Assembly (NCBI RefSeq): GCF_014651235.1
Contig: NZ_BMWM01000005.1
Coordinates: 1-64,000, forward strand
Direction of reading: 5' to 3'
DNA length: 64,000 bases
Source of the DNA: Leuconostoc lactis KCTC 3528 = DSM 20202
GTDB taxonomy: Bacteria > Bacillota > Bacilli > Lactobacillales > Lactobacillaceae
How positions within the stretch are numbered: the stretch's first letter is position 1; each line of letters starts with the position of its first letter. The position numbers and the translations under genes are program-made. Of the stretch, positions 7,021 to 16,305 are shown one piece after another. The notes under the pieces were generated by a model that worked only from the letters and a program-made list of their open reading frames with translations, made no database searches and was not told where the DNA came from.

Positions 7021-8354
7021 TGGCGAAAACATATTATTTTATCGGTATCAAAGGTACAGGTATGGGGCCATTGGCACAAATTTTACATGATCAAGGCCAT
7101 GTGGTACTAGGCTCAGATATTGAAACTTATACTTATACACAAGCACCGTTGGAAGCAGCGGGGATTGAAATTTTGCCATTTGATGCAGCCAATGTGGATG
7201 CCCATACGGATGCCATTTTTATTCGAGGCAATGCGTTTACAGACGATCATGTTGAAGTTGCTCGCGCACTGGCGCTTGGGGTGGCCATGATGACCTATCC
7301 TGATGCAGTGCAAGATCAAATTGCGCAAACAACCTCGATTGCAGTCGCTGGTGCGCATGGGAAAACATCAACCACTGGTTTACTCGCACACGTCTTAAAA
7401 AACATTGCGCCAACCTCTTATTTGATTGGCGATGGTACGGGGCGTGGGGTACCAAATTCGCAATTTTTTGTGGTGGAAGCCGATGAATATCGTCGTCATT
7501 TCAAAGATTATGCCCCAGATTACGCCATTTTGACCAACATTGATTTTGATCATCCAGATTATTATCATGATATTAACGATGTGACAGCAGCTTTTTCAGA
7601 CTTTGCTGGCAACGTTAAGAAGGCCATTTTTGCTTGGGGCGATGACCCACATCTACGTAGTTTGCAATCAGCCGCTGACGTGTACTATTATGGGACAAAT
7701 GCGGATCGGGATGATTTTGTCGCCACGAATATTCGGAAATCAACTCAAGGGTCACATTTTGAGGTGTTGTTCCGTGGGGAACCTTTAGGTGAGTTTGCGG
7801 TGCCATTGTTTGGTCAGCACAGTATTTTAAATGCTTTGGCTGTCATTGCGGTGGCCTACATGGAAAAGGTTGATCTCAACTTGATTCGTGAGTTCTTAAT
7901 GACCTACCAAGGGGTTAAGCGACGATTTAGTGAAAAGCAAATTGCCGATATTACAGTAATTGATGATTATGCGCATCATCCTACGGAAATCGATGCGACT
8001 TTGGATGCGGCACGGCAGAAGTATCCCAATAAACAAATTATTGCGATTTTCCAACCGCACACTTACTCACGCGTGATTGCCTATAAAGACGAATTTGCGA
8101 AAAGTTTAGAAGCCGCAGACAAAGTCTTTTTAGCTGATATCTTTGGTTCAGCGCGTGAAAAGGCTGGCTCCGTGACTTCAGCAGAAATTGGTGCGGAAAT
8201 TAGTAAGTTTGGTGGCATTATTATAGAAGATAATATGAGCTTACTGATGCCATTTGAAAACGCAGTGATGGTCTTTATGGGTGCCGGTGATATTGAAAAA
8301 TATGAGTTCGCCTATGAAAAGTTACTGGGGCAATTGCGGACAGATTTGCAGTAA
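7020..8354 (+). CDS. murC: UDP-N-acetylmuramate-L-alanine ligase
   Basis: MurC adds L-alanine to UDP-MurNAc with ATP, the first amino-acid step of peptidoglycan synthesis. The 444-residue protein shows the Mur ligase order: N-terminal Rossmann domain with GIKGTGMG (residues 9-16), ATP loop GAHGKTST, VEADEYRRHF, DFDHPDYYHD, and the C-terminal domain with DDYAHHPTEID and FQPHTYSR. This is the form typical of Firmicutes. The start overlaps the stop of the 47-codon ORF by one base and GAGGAG precedes it. Cytoplasmic and essential in cell-wall bacteria. Confidence 0.97.
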   Translation: MAKTYYFIGIKGTGMGPLAQILHDQGHVVLGSDIETYTYTQAPLEAAGIEILPFDAANVDAHTDAIFIRGNAFTDDHVEVARALALGVAMMTYPDAVQDQIAQTTSIAVAGAHGKTSTTGLLAHVLKNIAPTSYLIGDGTGRGVPNSQFFVVEADEYRRHFKDYAPDYAILTNIDFDHPDYYHDINDVTAAFSDFAGNVKKAIFAWGDDPHLRSLQSAADVYYYGTNADRDDFVATNIRKSTQGSHFEVLFRGEPLGEFAVPLFGQHSILNALAVIAVAYMEKVDLNLIREFLMTYQGVKRRFSEKQIADITVIDDYAHHPTEIDATLDAARQKYPNKQIIAIFQPHTYSRVIAYKDEFAKSLEAADKVFLADIFGSAREKAGSVTSAEIGAEISKFGGIIIEDNMSLLMPFENAVMVFMGAGDIEKYEFAYEKLLGQLRTDLQ

Positions 8355-8398
8355 ATACTGTAGACATTAGCGTATTGATATTATTTTAAATGCGAGTT

Positions 8399-8497
8399 TG
8401 CTATAATGATAGTAACCAGGCATTTCTATAGCAATATAATATATAGAAACGGTAATATTTTACGCTGGTAAAATTATGAAAATACAGGGAGACTCAA
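8399..8497 (+). promoter_or_regulatory. Extended -10 promoter and structured leader of the BI-1 gene
   Basis: TGCTATAAT at 8399-8407 is a perfect extended -10. The leader of about 84 bases can form ACCAG (8415-8419) with CTGGT (8465-8469), enclosing TTTCTATA (8423-8430) with TATAGAAA (8442-8449). The competing hairpin ATTTTAC (8457-8463) with GTAAAAT (8468-8474) shares the CTGGT bases. Two exclusive folds upstream of the ribosome site suggest regulation. It matches no riboswitch class I recognise. Confidence 0.5.
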
Positions 8498-9214
8498 ATG
8501 GATAATTTTGACATGAATGCCCGTCGCGATGTGACAGGCATGGACGCAGGAATGCGTGCGTTCTTTAAACAAACTTATAGCTTTATGGGCATTGCAGTCT
8601 TAGTGACAGCGTTCACTGGCTTCATTGTACAAAAGTTTTTCTTAGCACAAGTTTATGCCTTGATTGCCGGTAATTTGATCGGAACATTGGCCTTGTTTGG
8701 GATTCAAATCTTGATCATGACCATGATTGGTCGCGCTACATTTAAAAACCCAGCACGTGCGTTTGGTCTCTTAATGGCCTTTGCCGTGATTGAAGGGTTG
8801 ACATTGGGCTTGTTGTTGGCGGTTTATACCGGTGCTTCAGTCATGATGGCTTTCGCCTCAGCTGCTTCAGTCTTTGGTGGTATGGCACTTTATGGTGTGT
8901 TCACGAAGCGTGATTTAACAGGTATGGGATCAATTTTGTTTGGCATGTTGATTGGTTTGATCATTGCATCATTGATTAACCTATTTTTCTATAATGGTAT
9001 TGTCTCATTATTGATTTCAGGGGTAACCGTGATTATCTTTGCTTTGTATACAGCCTATGATAACCAAAACTTGAAGGTGATGTACGGTCAATATGCTGGT
9101 CAAGTTGATACAACGGGCTTGGCAGTCAATGGGGCCTTGCGTCTCTATCTTGACTTTATTAACTTGTTCTTTGCCTTTATTCAAATCTTTGGTATTGGTA
9201 ACTCAAGAGATTAA
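8498..9214 (+). CDS. Bax inhibitor-1 family membrane protein
   Basis: A 238-residue protein with seven predicted membrane segments, of the BI-1/YccA/YetJ family (pH-dependent calcium leak channels in characterised bacterial members). The N-terminal cytoplasmic part ends in MRAFFKQTYSFMGIAVLVTA, the typical entry into the first helix. The C-terminal LYTAYDNQNLKVMYGQ and LRLYLDFINLFFAFIQIFG are family signatures; the Asp residues near the last helix fit the pH-sensing pair. GGGAG (8488-8492) precedes the ATG. It is a single-gene unit with its own promoter and a terminator at 9239. The physiological role here is not known. Confidence 0.9.
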   Translation: MDNFDMNARRDVTGMDAGMRAFFKQTYSFMGIAVLVTAFTGFIVQKFFLAQVYALIAGNLIGTLALFGIQILIMTMIGRATFKNPARAFGLLMAFAVIEGLTLGLLLAVYTGASVMMAFASAASVFGGMALYGVFTKRDLTGMGSILFGMLIGLIIASLINLFFYNGIVSLLISGVTVIIFALYTAYDNQNLKVMYGQYAGQVDTTGLAVNGALRLYLDFINLFFAFIQIFGIGNSRD

Positions 9215-9238
9215 GTTTAATTGTCGAAAGACAAGACA

Positions 9239-9264
9239 AAAGCAGCCGAAAGGCTGTTTTTTTT
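9239..9264 (+). terminator. Terminator after the BI-1 gene
   Basis: AGCAGCC, GAAA and GGCTGTT form a stem with a GNRA-like tetraloop, followed by eight T. The final T at 9264 is part of the next extended -10. Confidence 0.85.
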
Positions 9265-9272
9265 GTTACACT
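9264..9272 (+). promoter_or_regulatory. Extended -10 promoter of polA
   Basis: TGTTACACT (TGn plus TACACT) follows directly on the terminator T-tract. The ribosome site AAGGAAG at 9284-9290 and the ATG at 9296 follow. Confidence 0.55.
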
Positions 9273-9295
9273 AGAACTACGTAAAGGAAGATAAA

Positions 9296-11977
9296 ATGAC
9301 AAAGACACTACTTTTAATTGATGGTAATTCGCTCGCATTTCGTGCGTTTTATGCCATGTATAATCAATTGGATCGGATGATTGCGCATAATGGGCTCCAC
9401 ACCAACGCCTTGGTCGCTTTTAATAACTTTCTAGACCAAATCGTGGATCCCATGCAACCTGACCTAGCTGTGGTAGCCTGGGATGCAGCATCGGGCAAAG
9501 AAACATTCCGTGGTGACTTATTTGCCGGTTATAAAGACGGCCGATCAAAAGCACCAGAAGAGTTCAAAGAACAGTTTCCCTACCTGCGTGAAATGGTCGC
9601 TTTACATGGCTTACGCAATTATGAACATCCTGAATTGGAAGCCGATGATATCATTGGGACATTTTCGCGTTTAGGTGAAGCTGCCGGCTATCAGGTGACC
9701 ATTGTGACGGGCGACCAAGATTTAATCCAACTCGCAACGGATAACATCACAGTGAACGTGACGAAAAAAGGTGTGACGGAAATTGAGCGTTTTACACCAG
9801 CCTATATTCAAGAAAAGTATGGCTTGACACCGCTACAAATTATTGAGAAAAAGGCTCTAACTGGTGATACGTCTGATAATTATCCTGGCGTTACTAAGGT
9901 TGGGGAAAAGACAGCGTTGAAATTGTTAGCCCAGTATCACGATTTGGATAATCTTTATGCTCAAATCGATGAGATGAAGCCTTCAAAAATGAAAGAGAAT
10001 TTGATTAACGATCGTGAAGCTGCTTACACAGCACGGCAATTAGCAACGATTCGGACAGACGCTGATCTTGAATTACCACTGACGGAAATTGAATATCGCG
10101 GTATTGATTATGATGGGTTGGTACCGTTCTATGAAGATATCGATTTTAAACAACAATTGGCTAAAATTAAAGCCTTAAAACAATCCGGTCAGTTGACTAG
10201 TCAAGCGATAGTGCCGGAACCAGTGGTGAATGTTGTGCCATTGCAGGCAGATAATTTACGAGCGGTGGCGATGATGGGCGACAAAATTGCCTTGCATATC
10301 GAAATGGCCGGCCAAAACTATCATGAAGATGACATGATTGGTTTTGTTATTGGTAATCCAACAGTGGGTTACTATGGTAGTCTTGATTTGTCCTTACTGC
10401 AAACACCGGAACTGCGCGCGGTAATTGAAAACCCAGCTATCATCAAAAACGTTTTTAACGTCAAAGCACAATTGGTGTTGTTTAAGCGCCTGGGCTTAGC
10501 GTTGCAGGGTGTTGATTTTGATTTTTTGTTGGCAGCTTACTTGCTCGATACGACAGCAAATGATAATGAACTCTCAACGTTGGCTCAACGTTTTGATGTA
10601 TATGTGCAGCCAGATGAAGAAGTTTATGGCAAGGGAGCCAAGTTTGCGGTGCCAGAAGACGTCGATCAGGTCTTGACGCATCTTGGTCAAAAGGCGGATG
10701 CGTTAATGCAGTTGGAAACGCCCACTTTGGCGGCTTTAACTGATCATGAGCAAATGCATTTGTACACTGATATTGAGTTGCCTTTAGCCCACGTGTTAGC
10801 CGATATGGAATACCGTGGTATTGCCATTAACCAAGCGCGTTTAGTAGAAATTGGGACAGATTTAACTGGTCGTATTCAGGCGATTGAAGATGCCATTTAT
10901 CTAGAAGCTGGGGAAAAATTCAACATTAATTCACCGAAGCAACTCGGGGTGTTGTTGTTTGAAAAAATGGGCTTGCCAGTCATCAAAAAAACGAAAACTG
11001 GTTATTCAACGGCAGTTGATGTCCTGGAAAAGTTAGCACATCAAGCCCCAATTGTCGATTATATTTTACAATATCGGCAACTGGCCAAGCTAAAGTCCAC
11101 TTATGTGGATGGCCTATTAGCGGTTGTCAATCAAAAAGATAGCAAAATTCACACGCGTTTCTTACAGACCTTGACGCAAACGGGCCGTTTGTCATCAGTT
11201 GATCCTAATTTGCAAAATATTCCGATGCGTTCCGATGAAGGACGTCAAATTCGGACAGCCTTTGTGCCAAGTCAACCAGATTGGCAAATTTTTGGTGCGG
11301 ATTATTCGCAAATTGAATTACGCGTGCTGGCGCATATGACAGGTGACAAAAATATGCAACAGGCGTTCTTAAATGGCGAAGATATTCATGCCGAAACGGC
11401 ACGTGCCGTCTTTGGCTTAGACAGTCAAGCACCAGTTAATGCGTTACAACGGCGAACGGCAAAAGCGGTTAACTTTGGGATTGTCTACGGGATTTCTGAT
11501 TTTGGTTTGGCCAATAATCTGGGGATTTCCCGTGCGCAAGCCAGGCAGTTTATTGAAACGTATTTTAAAGAATTCCCTAAAGTACATGAGTGGATGGAAA
11601 ATATTAAGGCGGTTGCACATGCACAAGGGTATGTGGAAACCATTGCCAAGCGGCGCCGTTACTTACCTGATATTCATGCTAAAAACTTTAACTTGCGGAG
11701 TTTTGCGGAACGGACAGCGATGAATTCACCAATTCAAGGTTCCGCTGCAGATATTATCAAGATTGCGATGATTAAGGTGGCCGACGCCTTAGCAGAAAAT
11801 AACATGCAAGCACGGATGTTACTGCAGGTCCACGATGAATTGATTTTTGAAGCACCAACGTCTGAAATACCCGAATTGACAGCGTTAGTGACCCAAGTGA
11901 TGGATTCAGCTGTGACTTTGGATGTCCCTATGCAGGTTGAAAGCCATTATGGTAAAACATGGTATGATGCCAAGTAA
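9296..11977 (+). CDS. polA: DNA polymerase I
   Basis: An 893-residue family A polymerase for Okazaki fragment processing and repair. The N-terminal 290 residues are the 5'-3' exonuclease (LLLIDGNSLAFRAFYA, ELEADDIIGTF, TGDQDLIQLA, GDTSDNYPGV). A central 3'-5' exonuclease-like domain follows, but the DxE metal motif is replaced (IALHIEMAG), so proofreading is probably lost, as in many Firmicutes. Polymerase motifs A (DYSQIELRVLAH), B (RRTAKAVNFGIVYG) and C (QVHDELIFE) are intact. AAGGAAG precedes the ATG. A monocistronic unit with an extended -10 promoter. Confidence 0.97.
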   Translation: MTKTLLLIDGNSLAFRAFYAMYNQLDRMIAHNGLHTNALVAFNNFLDQIVDPMQPDLAVVAWDAASGKETFRGDLFAGYKDGRSKAPEEFKEQFPYLREMVALHGLRNYEHPELEADDIIGTFSRLGEAAGYQVTIVTGDQDLIQLATDNITVNVTKKGVTEIERFTPAYIQEKYGLTPLQIIEKKALTGDTSDNYPGVTKVGEKTALKLLAQYHDLDNLYAQIDEMKPSKMKENLINDREAAYTARQLATIRTDADLELPLTEIEYRGIDYDGLVPFYEDIDFKQQLAKIKALKQSGQLTSQAIVPEPVVNVVPLQADNLRAVAMMGDKIALHIEMAGQNYHEDDMIGFVIGNPTVGYYGSLDLSLLQTPELRAVIENPAIIKNVFNVKAQLVLFKRLGLALQGVDFDFLLAAYLLDTTANDNELSTLAQRFDVYVQPDEEVYGKGAKFAVPEDVDQVLTHLGQKADALMQLETPTLAALTDHEQMHLYTDIELPLAHVLADMEYRGIAINQARLVEIGTDLTGRIQAIEDAIYLEAGEKFNINSPKQLGVLLFEKMGLPVIKKTKTGYSTAVDVLEKLAHQAPIVDYILQYRQLAKLKSTYVDGLLAVVNQKDSKIHTRFLQTLTQTGRLSSVDPNLQNIPMRSDEGRQIRTAFVPSQPDWQIFGADYSQIELRVLAHMTGDKNMQQAFLNGEDIHAETARAVFGLDSQAPVNALQRRTAKAVNFGIVYGISDFGLANNLGISRAQARQFIETYFKEFPKVHEWMENIKAVAHAQGYVETIAKRRRYLPDIHAKNFNLRSFAERTAMNSPIQGSAADIIKIAMIKVADALAENNMQARMLLQVHDELIFEAPTSEIPELTALVTQVMDSAVTLDVPMQVESHYGKTWYDAK

Positions 11978-12004
11978 GCGTTAAAATAGTGACCTTTTTT
12001 CTCA

Positions 12005-12021
12005 TGTTATAAAAGCTGACA
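12005..12021 (+). promoter_or_regulatory. GlnR box upstream of glnRA
   Basis: TGTTATAAAAGCTGACA matches the GlnR/TnrA consensus TGTNAN7TNACA at every fixed position. It lies 61 bases before the glnR ATG, just upstream of a TAGAAT -10-like box near 12050, so GlnR should repress its own operon under nitrogen excess. Confidence 0.85.
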
Positions 12022-12081
12022 TGTATTATCAAAATCGCCAGATTTAGCTTAGAATATAGATATGTTAACGGAGGTTGTTAA

Positions 12082-12417
12082 ATGAGCGAACGTGAATTGA
12101 GAAGAAATTTAGCAATTCTGCCGATTGGCACCGTCCGTGAATTGACTCTATTAACTGATCGTCAGATTCGATATTATGAACAAAATCAGTTAATTACGCC
12201 AAATCGCGGGAAGGGCGGTCAGCGTCGATTTTCATTGAATGACGTGGATCGCTTACTAGAAATCAAAGATTTTCTAGATGCGGGTGATTCAATCAAAGAT
12301 ATTCAAGAAATCTTCGCAAAAAAGCGCCGCAAAGCAGAAGGGCAACCTGATTCGGAAACAGCATTACGTCGATCATTGCAAAAAGAATTTGCGCAAATTG
12401 GTCGGTTTGGTCGTTAG
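12082..12417 (+). CDS. glnR: MerR-family nitrogen repressor GlnR
   Basis: GlnR represses glnRA and ammonium genes when feedback-inhibited glutamine synthetase stabilises its DNA-bound dimer. The 111-residue protein has a MerR winged helix-turn-helix (LTLLTDRQIRYYEQNQLI, then GGQRRFSLNDVDRLLEI) and a short C-terminal tail (SLQKEFAQIGRFGR), which in Bacillus is the part that senses glutamine synthetase. It is shorter than Bacillus GlnR (135) but typical for lactic acid bacteria. GGAGG precedes the ATG. A perfect GlnR box lies upstream and glnA follows after 49 bases. Confidence 0.95.
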   Translation: MSERELRRNLAILPIGTVRELTLLTDRQIRYYEQNQLITPNRGKGGQRRFSLNDVDRLLEIKDFLDAGDSIKDIQEIFAKKRRKAEGQPDSETALRRSLQKEFAQIGRFGR

Positions 12418-12466
12418 TTTTGAAATGCTGGGCATTTCAATATTGGTGTAGGAAGAAAGGAAAATC

Positions 12467-13813
12467 ATGGCACGCAAGTCATATACAAAAGAAGAAATTA
12501 AGCAAATTGTTGCAGATGAAAATGTGGAGTTCATCCGTGTCACATTTACCGATGTTTTTGGTGCAATCAAGAACGTTGAAGTGCCAACATCACAATTGGA
12601 CAAAGTGTTAAACAACAATTTGATGTTTGACGGGTCATCAATTGAAGGATTCGTACGTATTAACGAATCAGATATGTACCTTTACCCTGACTTGTCAACC
12701 TTTATGATTTTCCCATGGGCAACAGATGAGCATGGTGGTAAGGTTGCACGTTTGATTGCTGATATCTATACGGCTGATCGCGAACCATTTGCTGGTGACC
12801 CACGTTATGCTTTGCGCAAGGTTTTGGCAGAAGCTAAAGCTGCTGGTTTCACATCATTTAACGTTGGAACAGAACCAGAATTTTTCTTGTTCAAGTTGGA
12901 CGCCAATGGTAACCCAACCACTGAATTGAACGATAAGGGTGGTTACTTTGACTTGGCCCCACTTGACATGGGTGAAAATGCCCGCCGTGAAATCGTGTTG
13001 ACTTTGGAAAAGATGGGCTTTGAAATTGAAGCAGCTCACCACGAAGTTGCGGAAGGGCAACACGAAGTTGACTTCAAGTACGCTTCTGCTTTGGAAGCAG
13101 CCGACAACATTCAGACATTTAAGTTGGTTGTGAAGACCATTGCGCGTAAGAATGGTTACTTTGCGACATTTATGCCAAAGCCAGTTGCTGGGATTAACGG
13201 GTCAGGCATGCACACCAACATGTCATTGTTCCGCGACTCAGAAAATGCTTTTGAAGACACATCAGATGAAATGGGCTTGTCAAAGACAGCTTATAACTTC
13301 TTGGGCGGTTTGTTGGCGCACGCGACAGCTTTAACAGCTTTGGCAAACCCAACTGTCAACTCATACAAGCGTTTGACACCTGGTTTTGAAGCACCAGTTT
13401 ATGTGGCATGGTCTGCCTCAAACCGTTCACCAATGGTACGCGTACCGGCTTCTCGTGGTAAGTCAACACGTTTGGAATTGCGTTCAGTGGATCCAACGGC
13501 TAACCCTTATACAACATTGGCTGCGGTCTTAGCTGCTGGTTTGGATGGGATCAAGAACGAACTTGAACCATTGGCATCTGTTGATAAGAACATCTACTTG
13601 ATGGATGAAACAGAACGCACAAAGGCTGGTATCACAGACTTGCCAGACACATTGTTGGCTGCTGTGCGTGAATTGGCGAAGGATGATACGGTGATTGCAG
13701 CCATTGGGACGCATATTGCGGATAAGTTTATTGAAGCTAAGAAGATTGAATATACATCATATCGTCAGTTCGTCTCACAATGGGAAACTGACGCCTATCT
13801 TGAAAACTATTAA
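12467..13813 (+). CDS. glnA: Glutamine synthetase, type I-alpha
   Basis: The enzyme makes glutamine from glutamate, ammonia and ATP as a dodecamer. The 448-residue length and lack of an adenylylation loop fit the Gram-positive GSI-alpha type, which is feedback-inhibited and partners GlnR. Motifs include the substrate-binding [10 protein letters not shown], the metal-site [13 protein letters not shown], the ATP-site [11 protein letters not shown], and [11 protein letters not shown] near the active-site arginines. AAAGGA (12459-12464 region) lies before the ATG. Codon choice is strongly biased (TTG, ACA, CAA), as in other highly expressed genes here. It is second in the glnRA operon. Confidence 0.98.
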   Translation: MARKSYTKEEIKQIVADENVEFIRVTFTDVFGAIKNVEVPTSQLDKVLNNNLMFDGSSIEGFVRINESDMYLYPDLSTFMIFPWATDEHGGKVARLIADIYTADREPFAGDPRYALRKVLAEAKAAGFTSFNVGTEPEFFLFKLDANGNPTTELNDKGGYFDLAPLDMGENARREIVLTLEKMGFEIEAAHHEVAEGQHEVDFKYASALEAADNIQTFKLVVKTIARKNGYFATFMPKPVAGINGSGMHTNMSLFRDSENAFEDTSDEMGLSKTAYNFLGGLLAHATALTALANPTVNSYKRLTPGFEAPVYVAWSASNRSPMVRVPASRGKSTRLELRSVDPTANPYTTLAAVLAAGLDGIKNELEPLASVDKNIYLMDETERTKAGITDLPDTLLAAVRELAKDDTVIAAIGTHIADKFIEAKKIEYTSYRQFVSQWETDAYLENY

Positions 13814-13853
13814 TGGCTGCTGCTTTGGCCATTAGGGCACATTAATTCATCAG

Positions 13854-13881
13854 AAAAGCCACGACAAGTCGTAGCTTTTTT
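13854..13881 (+). terminator. Terminator after glnA
   Basis: AAAAGC (13854-13859) pairs with GCTTTT (13874-13879), and ACGAC with GTCGT inside it, with one mismatch between. A T-run follows and leads into TG of the next promoter. Confidence 0.8.
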
Positions 13882-13889
13882 GTTATGAT
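13881..13889 (+). promoter_or_regulatory. Extended -10 promoter of the YitT gene
   Basis: TGTTATGAT (TGn plus TATGAT) begins directly at the end of the glnA terminator T-tract. GAGGAG precedes the ATG at 13930 with a rather long 12-base spacer. Confidence 0.5.
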
Positions 13890-13929
13890 AAAGGGAGTGT
13901 TTTAATAGACTGAGGAGCGTGTCAACGAC

Positions 13930-14919
13930 ATGAAAAACATAACAATTGACTGGCGAAAAGCTTGGCTAATTGCGATTGTATTTATCGCAAGTGCCTGCGT
14001 CCAGGTCTTGGCTTTGAATGCCTTCTTAATCCCTAATAATGTGTTCTCAAGTGGGTTTAATGGTATTGCACAGCTTTTGGCGATTTTCTTTGCGCAAGTC
14101 TTTCATATGAATGTCCAAACCGGTGTGTTCATTATGATTTTCAACATCCCAATTGGGATTATTGGCTGGAAGTTAATCGGTGGTAAATTTACAATTTTGA
14201 GTTTTTTGAATTCAATTTTTGTGTCATTTTTGCAAATTCTTGCCCCAACACAAGCTTTGACAACTGAACCCTTACTCGCCTCACTGTTTGGTGGTTTATT
14301 GTTAGGGGTATCAATTGGGCTGGCCATGCGTTATGGCTTTTCGACCGGTGGGATGGACATTGTTGCCATGGTCGTTCAGAAGCGTACGGGAAAGTCAATC
14401 GGCGCCTTGATGAACGGGATTAACTTTGTTGTGGTGATTGTTGCCGGTACCTATATTGGTTGGCAAAATGCCTTGTTCACGTTAATCGGGATTTATGCCA
14501 CTGGTCGTGCTGTTGATGCCATTTATACCGGTTATCAAAAGTTAACGGCCATGATTGTCACCTCAAAAGGCGACGAAGTGGTGACCGCTTTGCATAAGGA
14601 TCTGATTCGTGGGATTACTATTTTGCCATCAAAAGGGGCTTATACCAAGCGTGATTCTATGACGTTGATGATGGTATTATCACGTTATGAATTGGTTGAA
14701 ATGCAAGAGATTGTTCATCGGACAGATCCCAAAGCATTTATCAATCTGATGAGTACGGTGAGTGTGTCAGGGGAATTCTTTGACTCTGACCGCCAGTTGC
14801 AAATGAAAAAAGCCGTTGCCGTACCGAAATTTGAAACGGTTGAAGCGCAAATTGAAGCTGATCTACAATTAGAAGCGCAATTAGATCAAATTGAAGTCGA
14901 ACAAAGGAAGGATATCTAA
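13930..14919 (+). CDS. YitT family membrane protein
   Basis: A 329-residue membrane protein with about five or six N-terminal transmembrane helices (to about residue 200) followed by a cytoplasmic DUF2179 domain. Family signatures are [20 protein letters not shown] near the start, [15 protein letters not shown] in the middle and [20 protein letters not shown] in the C-terminal domain. A Glu/Gln-rich tail ends the protein. Function of the family is not established; transport has been suggested. The tautomerase gene follows after two bases, so the two form an operon. Confidence 0.88.
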   Translation: MKNITIDWRKAWLIAIVFIASACVQVLALNAFLIPNNVFSSGFNGIAQLLAIFFAQVFHMNVQTGVFIMIFNIPIGIIGWKLIGGKFTILSFLNSIFVSFLQILAPTQALTTEPLLASLFGGLLLGVSIGLAMRYGFSTGGMDIVAMVVQKRTGKSIGALMNGINFVVVIVAGTYIGWQNALFTLIGIYATGRAVDAIYTGYQKLTAMIVTSKGDEVVTALHKDLIRGITILPSKGAYTKRDSMTLMMVLSRYELVEMQEIVHRTDPKAFINLMSTVSVSGEFFDSDRQLQMKKAVAVPKFETVEAQIEADLQLEAQLDQIEVEQRKDI

Positions 14920-14921
14920 CT

Positions 14922-15107
14922 ATGCCTATTGTACAAGTTGAATTATTAGAAGGTCGCACACAAGCACAACTCGCCAAAATGGTGAAAGACATCACGGATG
15001 TGATTGTTGAAGATGCTGGTGCAGCACGCGAAGCGGTACACGTTATTGTACGTGAAATGCCTAAAGACCGTTACGCAGTTGGCGGCGTGTTAAAGAGTGA
15101 TCAATAA
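14922..15107 (+). CDS. 4-oxalocrotonate tautomerase family protein
   Basis: A 61-residue protein of the 4-oxalocrotonate tautomerase superfamily, small hexameric enzymes using an N-terminal proline as general base. [16 protein letters not shown] has the required Pro-2 (Pro-1 after methionine removal). An Arg in [13 protein letters not shown] fits the usual active-site position. The physiological substrate in Firmicutes is unknown. AAGGA (14904-14908) precedes the ATG, inside the end of the YitT gene. A strong terminator follows. Confidence 0.9.
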   Translation: MPIVQVELLEGRTQAQLAKMVKDITDVIVEDAGAAREAVHVIVREMPKDRYAVGGVLKSDQ

Positions 15108-15113
15108 GCGAAT

Positions 15114-15150
15114 AAAAAAGCGTGTGTCATACGTGACACACGCTTTTTTT
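15114..15150. terminator. Bidirectional terminator between tautomerase and scrR
   Basis: GCGTGTGTCA (15120-15129) pairs perfectly with TGACACACGC (15134-15143) around TACG, with A-run before and T-run after. It serves the plus-strand tautomerase and the convergent scrR. Confidence 0.95.
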
Positions 15151-16120
15151 ATTGTTTTGGTTGCGTTGAATCCCGAATGACCAATTGGCCATCCATCACG
15201 ACACGTTGGATAGTTTGTGGCTGTTCATCACGGACTTTAGTAAACAGCTGATAGAGCTGTTTACCTGCTTCAAAAAAATTAAATTCAAAGCTAGTTAGAT
15301 TTGGGGTCACAGTTTTGCTAAAAAACGATTGACCAAAGCCAATATATTGTGGTGTTTGCTGCAATGCGTAGCCAGCCTGCATGGCACCAACCACAATACG
15401 GTCAGTAGCACCAATCACAAGATCGTACTGATCGGCGGCCATAGCCATTTTGGCATCGTGCTTGGCGGTATCGAGTTTAAAGTCGGTAATCACTTCGGTA
15501 TAGGGAATATTTGTTAGCGCAGCTTTAATCCCCATGAACCGTTCATAGCCAACGGCATGATCCGCTTTGGCATCGACATTTAACAATAACACATTTTCAG
15601 GTTTTAAGGTCTTAATATAGGCACCAACAGCCTCGCCGCCCTGACGATCAGCCATAATGACACGGTGAAAATTCGGTTCGTCTTGGCCTTGAATGACAAT
15701 TGGCAGTGGGGAAGCCATTAAAGTCTCGCGAATGGCATCAGTTAAATTAGCCGTTAACAAAATGATGCCGCCGACATTTTGGGCGTGTAATTTGTCAATT
15801 GCGGCTAATTCGCGCTCAGGATCTTGATAGGCATTGACAATTAAAAAAGTGTCATCATGGTTATTTTCGTCCAAACCACGAAGCATATCTGATTGGGCAA
15901 TGGAATCCAAACGGGGCACAATGACGCCAATCGTATGATTTTTTTGTTGCTTAAGACTTTGGGCAAAAGTGTTGGGGGTATAGCGATATTCTTTTACAAT
16001 CCGATCAATTTTTTGTCGGGTGTGGGTACTCACAGAACCACCATTGAGGTAACGTGAGACCGTACTTTTGGCGACATTTGCCATTTTGGCAATGTCATTA
16101 ATTGTGACTTTCTTATTCAT
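15149..16120 (-). CDS. scrR: LacI-family repressor of the sucrose genes
   Basis: A 323-residue LacI/GalR regulator. It starts MNKKVTINDIAKMANVAKST, the usual helix-turn-helix N-terminus, followed by the hinge and a periplasmic-binding-protein-like sensor domain (HTIGVIVPRLDSIAQ onwards). I place the start at 16120 because LacI proteins begin four to six residues before TI-DIA; the open frame extends to 16339 but into the promoter region. An AAGG lies only three bases upstream, so the start could be the ATG at 16132. It is divergent from scrA, with the palindrome GAACCGGTTC between them as probable operator. Sugar specificity is inferred from neighbours. Confidence 0.88.
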   Translation of the reverse strand: MNKKVTINDIAKMANVAKSTVSRYLNGGSVSTHTRQKIDRIVKEYRYTPNTFAQSLKQQKNHTIGVIVPRLDSIAQSDMLRGLDENNHDDTFLIVNAYQDPERELAAIDKLHAQNVGGIILLTANLTDAIRETLMASPLPIVIQGQDEPNFHRVIMADRQGGEAVGAYIKTLKPENVLLLNVDAKADHAVGYERFMGIKAALTNIPYTEVITDFKLDTAKHDAKMAMAADQYDLVIGATDRIVVGAMQAGYALQQTPQYIGFGQSFFSKTVTPNLTSFEFNFFEAGKQLYQLFTKVRDEQPQTIQRVVMDGQLVIRDSTQPKQ

Positions 16121-16181
16121 AACCTTAATCATATCAGAAATACCAACGGTTGTTGCGATATTCAGCAAAAAAAAGTGGGGG

Positions 16182-16210
16182 TTGCAAAATAATTTGTAAG
16201 CGGTTACAAT
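16182..16210 (+). promoter_or_regulatory. scrA promoter
   Basis: TTGCAA (16182-16187) and TACAAT (16205-16210) are separated by 17 bases, a near-consensus sigma-A promoter reading into scrA. Confidence 0.85.
16195..16208 (+). promoter_or_regulatory. cre site (CcpA) over the scrA -10
   Basis: TGTAAGCGGTTACA is a perfect palindromic match to the catabolite-responsive element consensus and overlaps the scrA -10 box, so CcpA binding would repress the sucrose genes when a preferred sugar is present. Confidence 0.88.
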
Positions 16211-16224
16211 GACAGTGTAATAAA

Positions 16225-16234
16225 GAACCGGTTC
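16225..16234. promoter_or_regulatory. Probable ScrR operator
   Basis: GAACCGGTTC is a perfect ten-base palindrome with a central CG, as LacI-family operators have. It lies 14 bases after the scrA -10 box, over the start of the transcript. Confidence 0.65.
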
Positions 16235-16305
16235 CGTAATACGTATTTGTAAGATTGGCAGTGCTGTTTTAACAGCTCGTTTTAAACTGAGTAGAGGAAA
16301 ATCCA

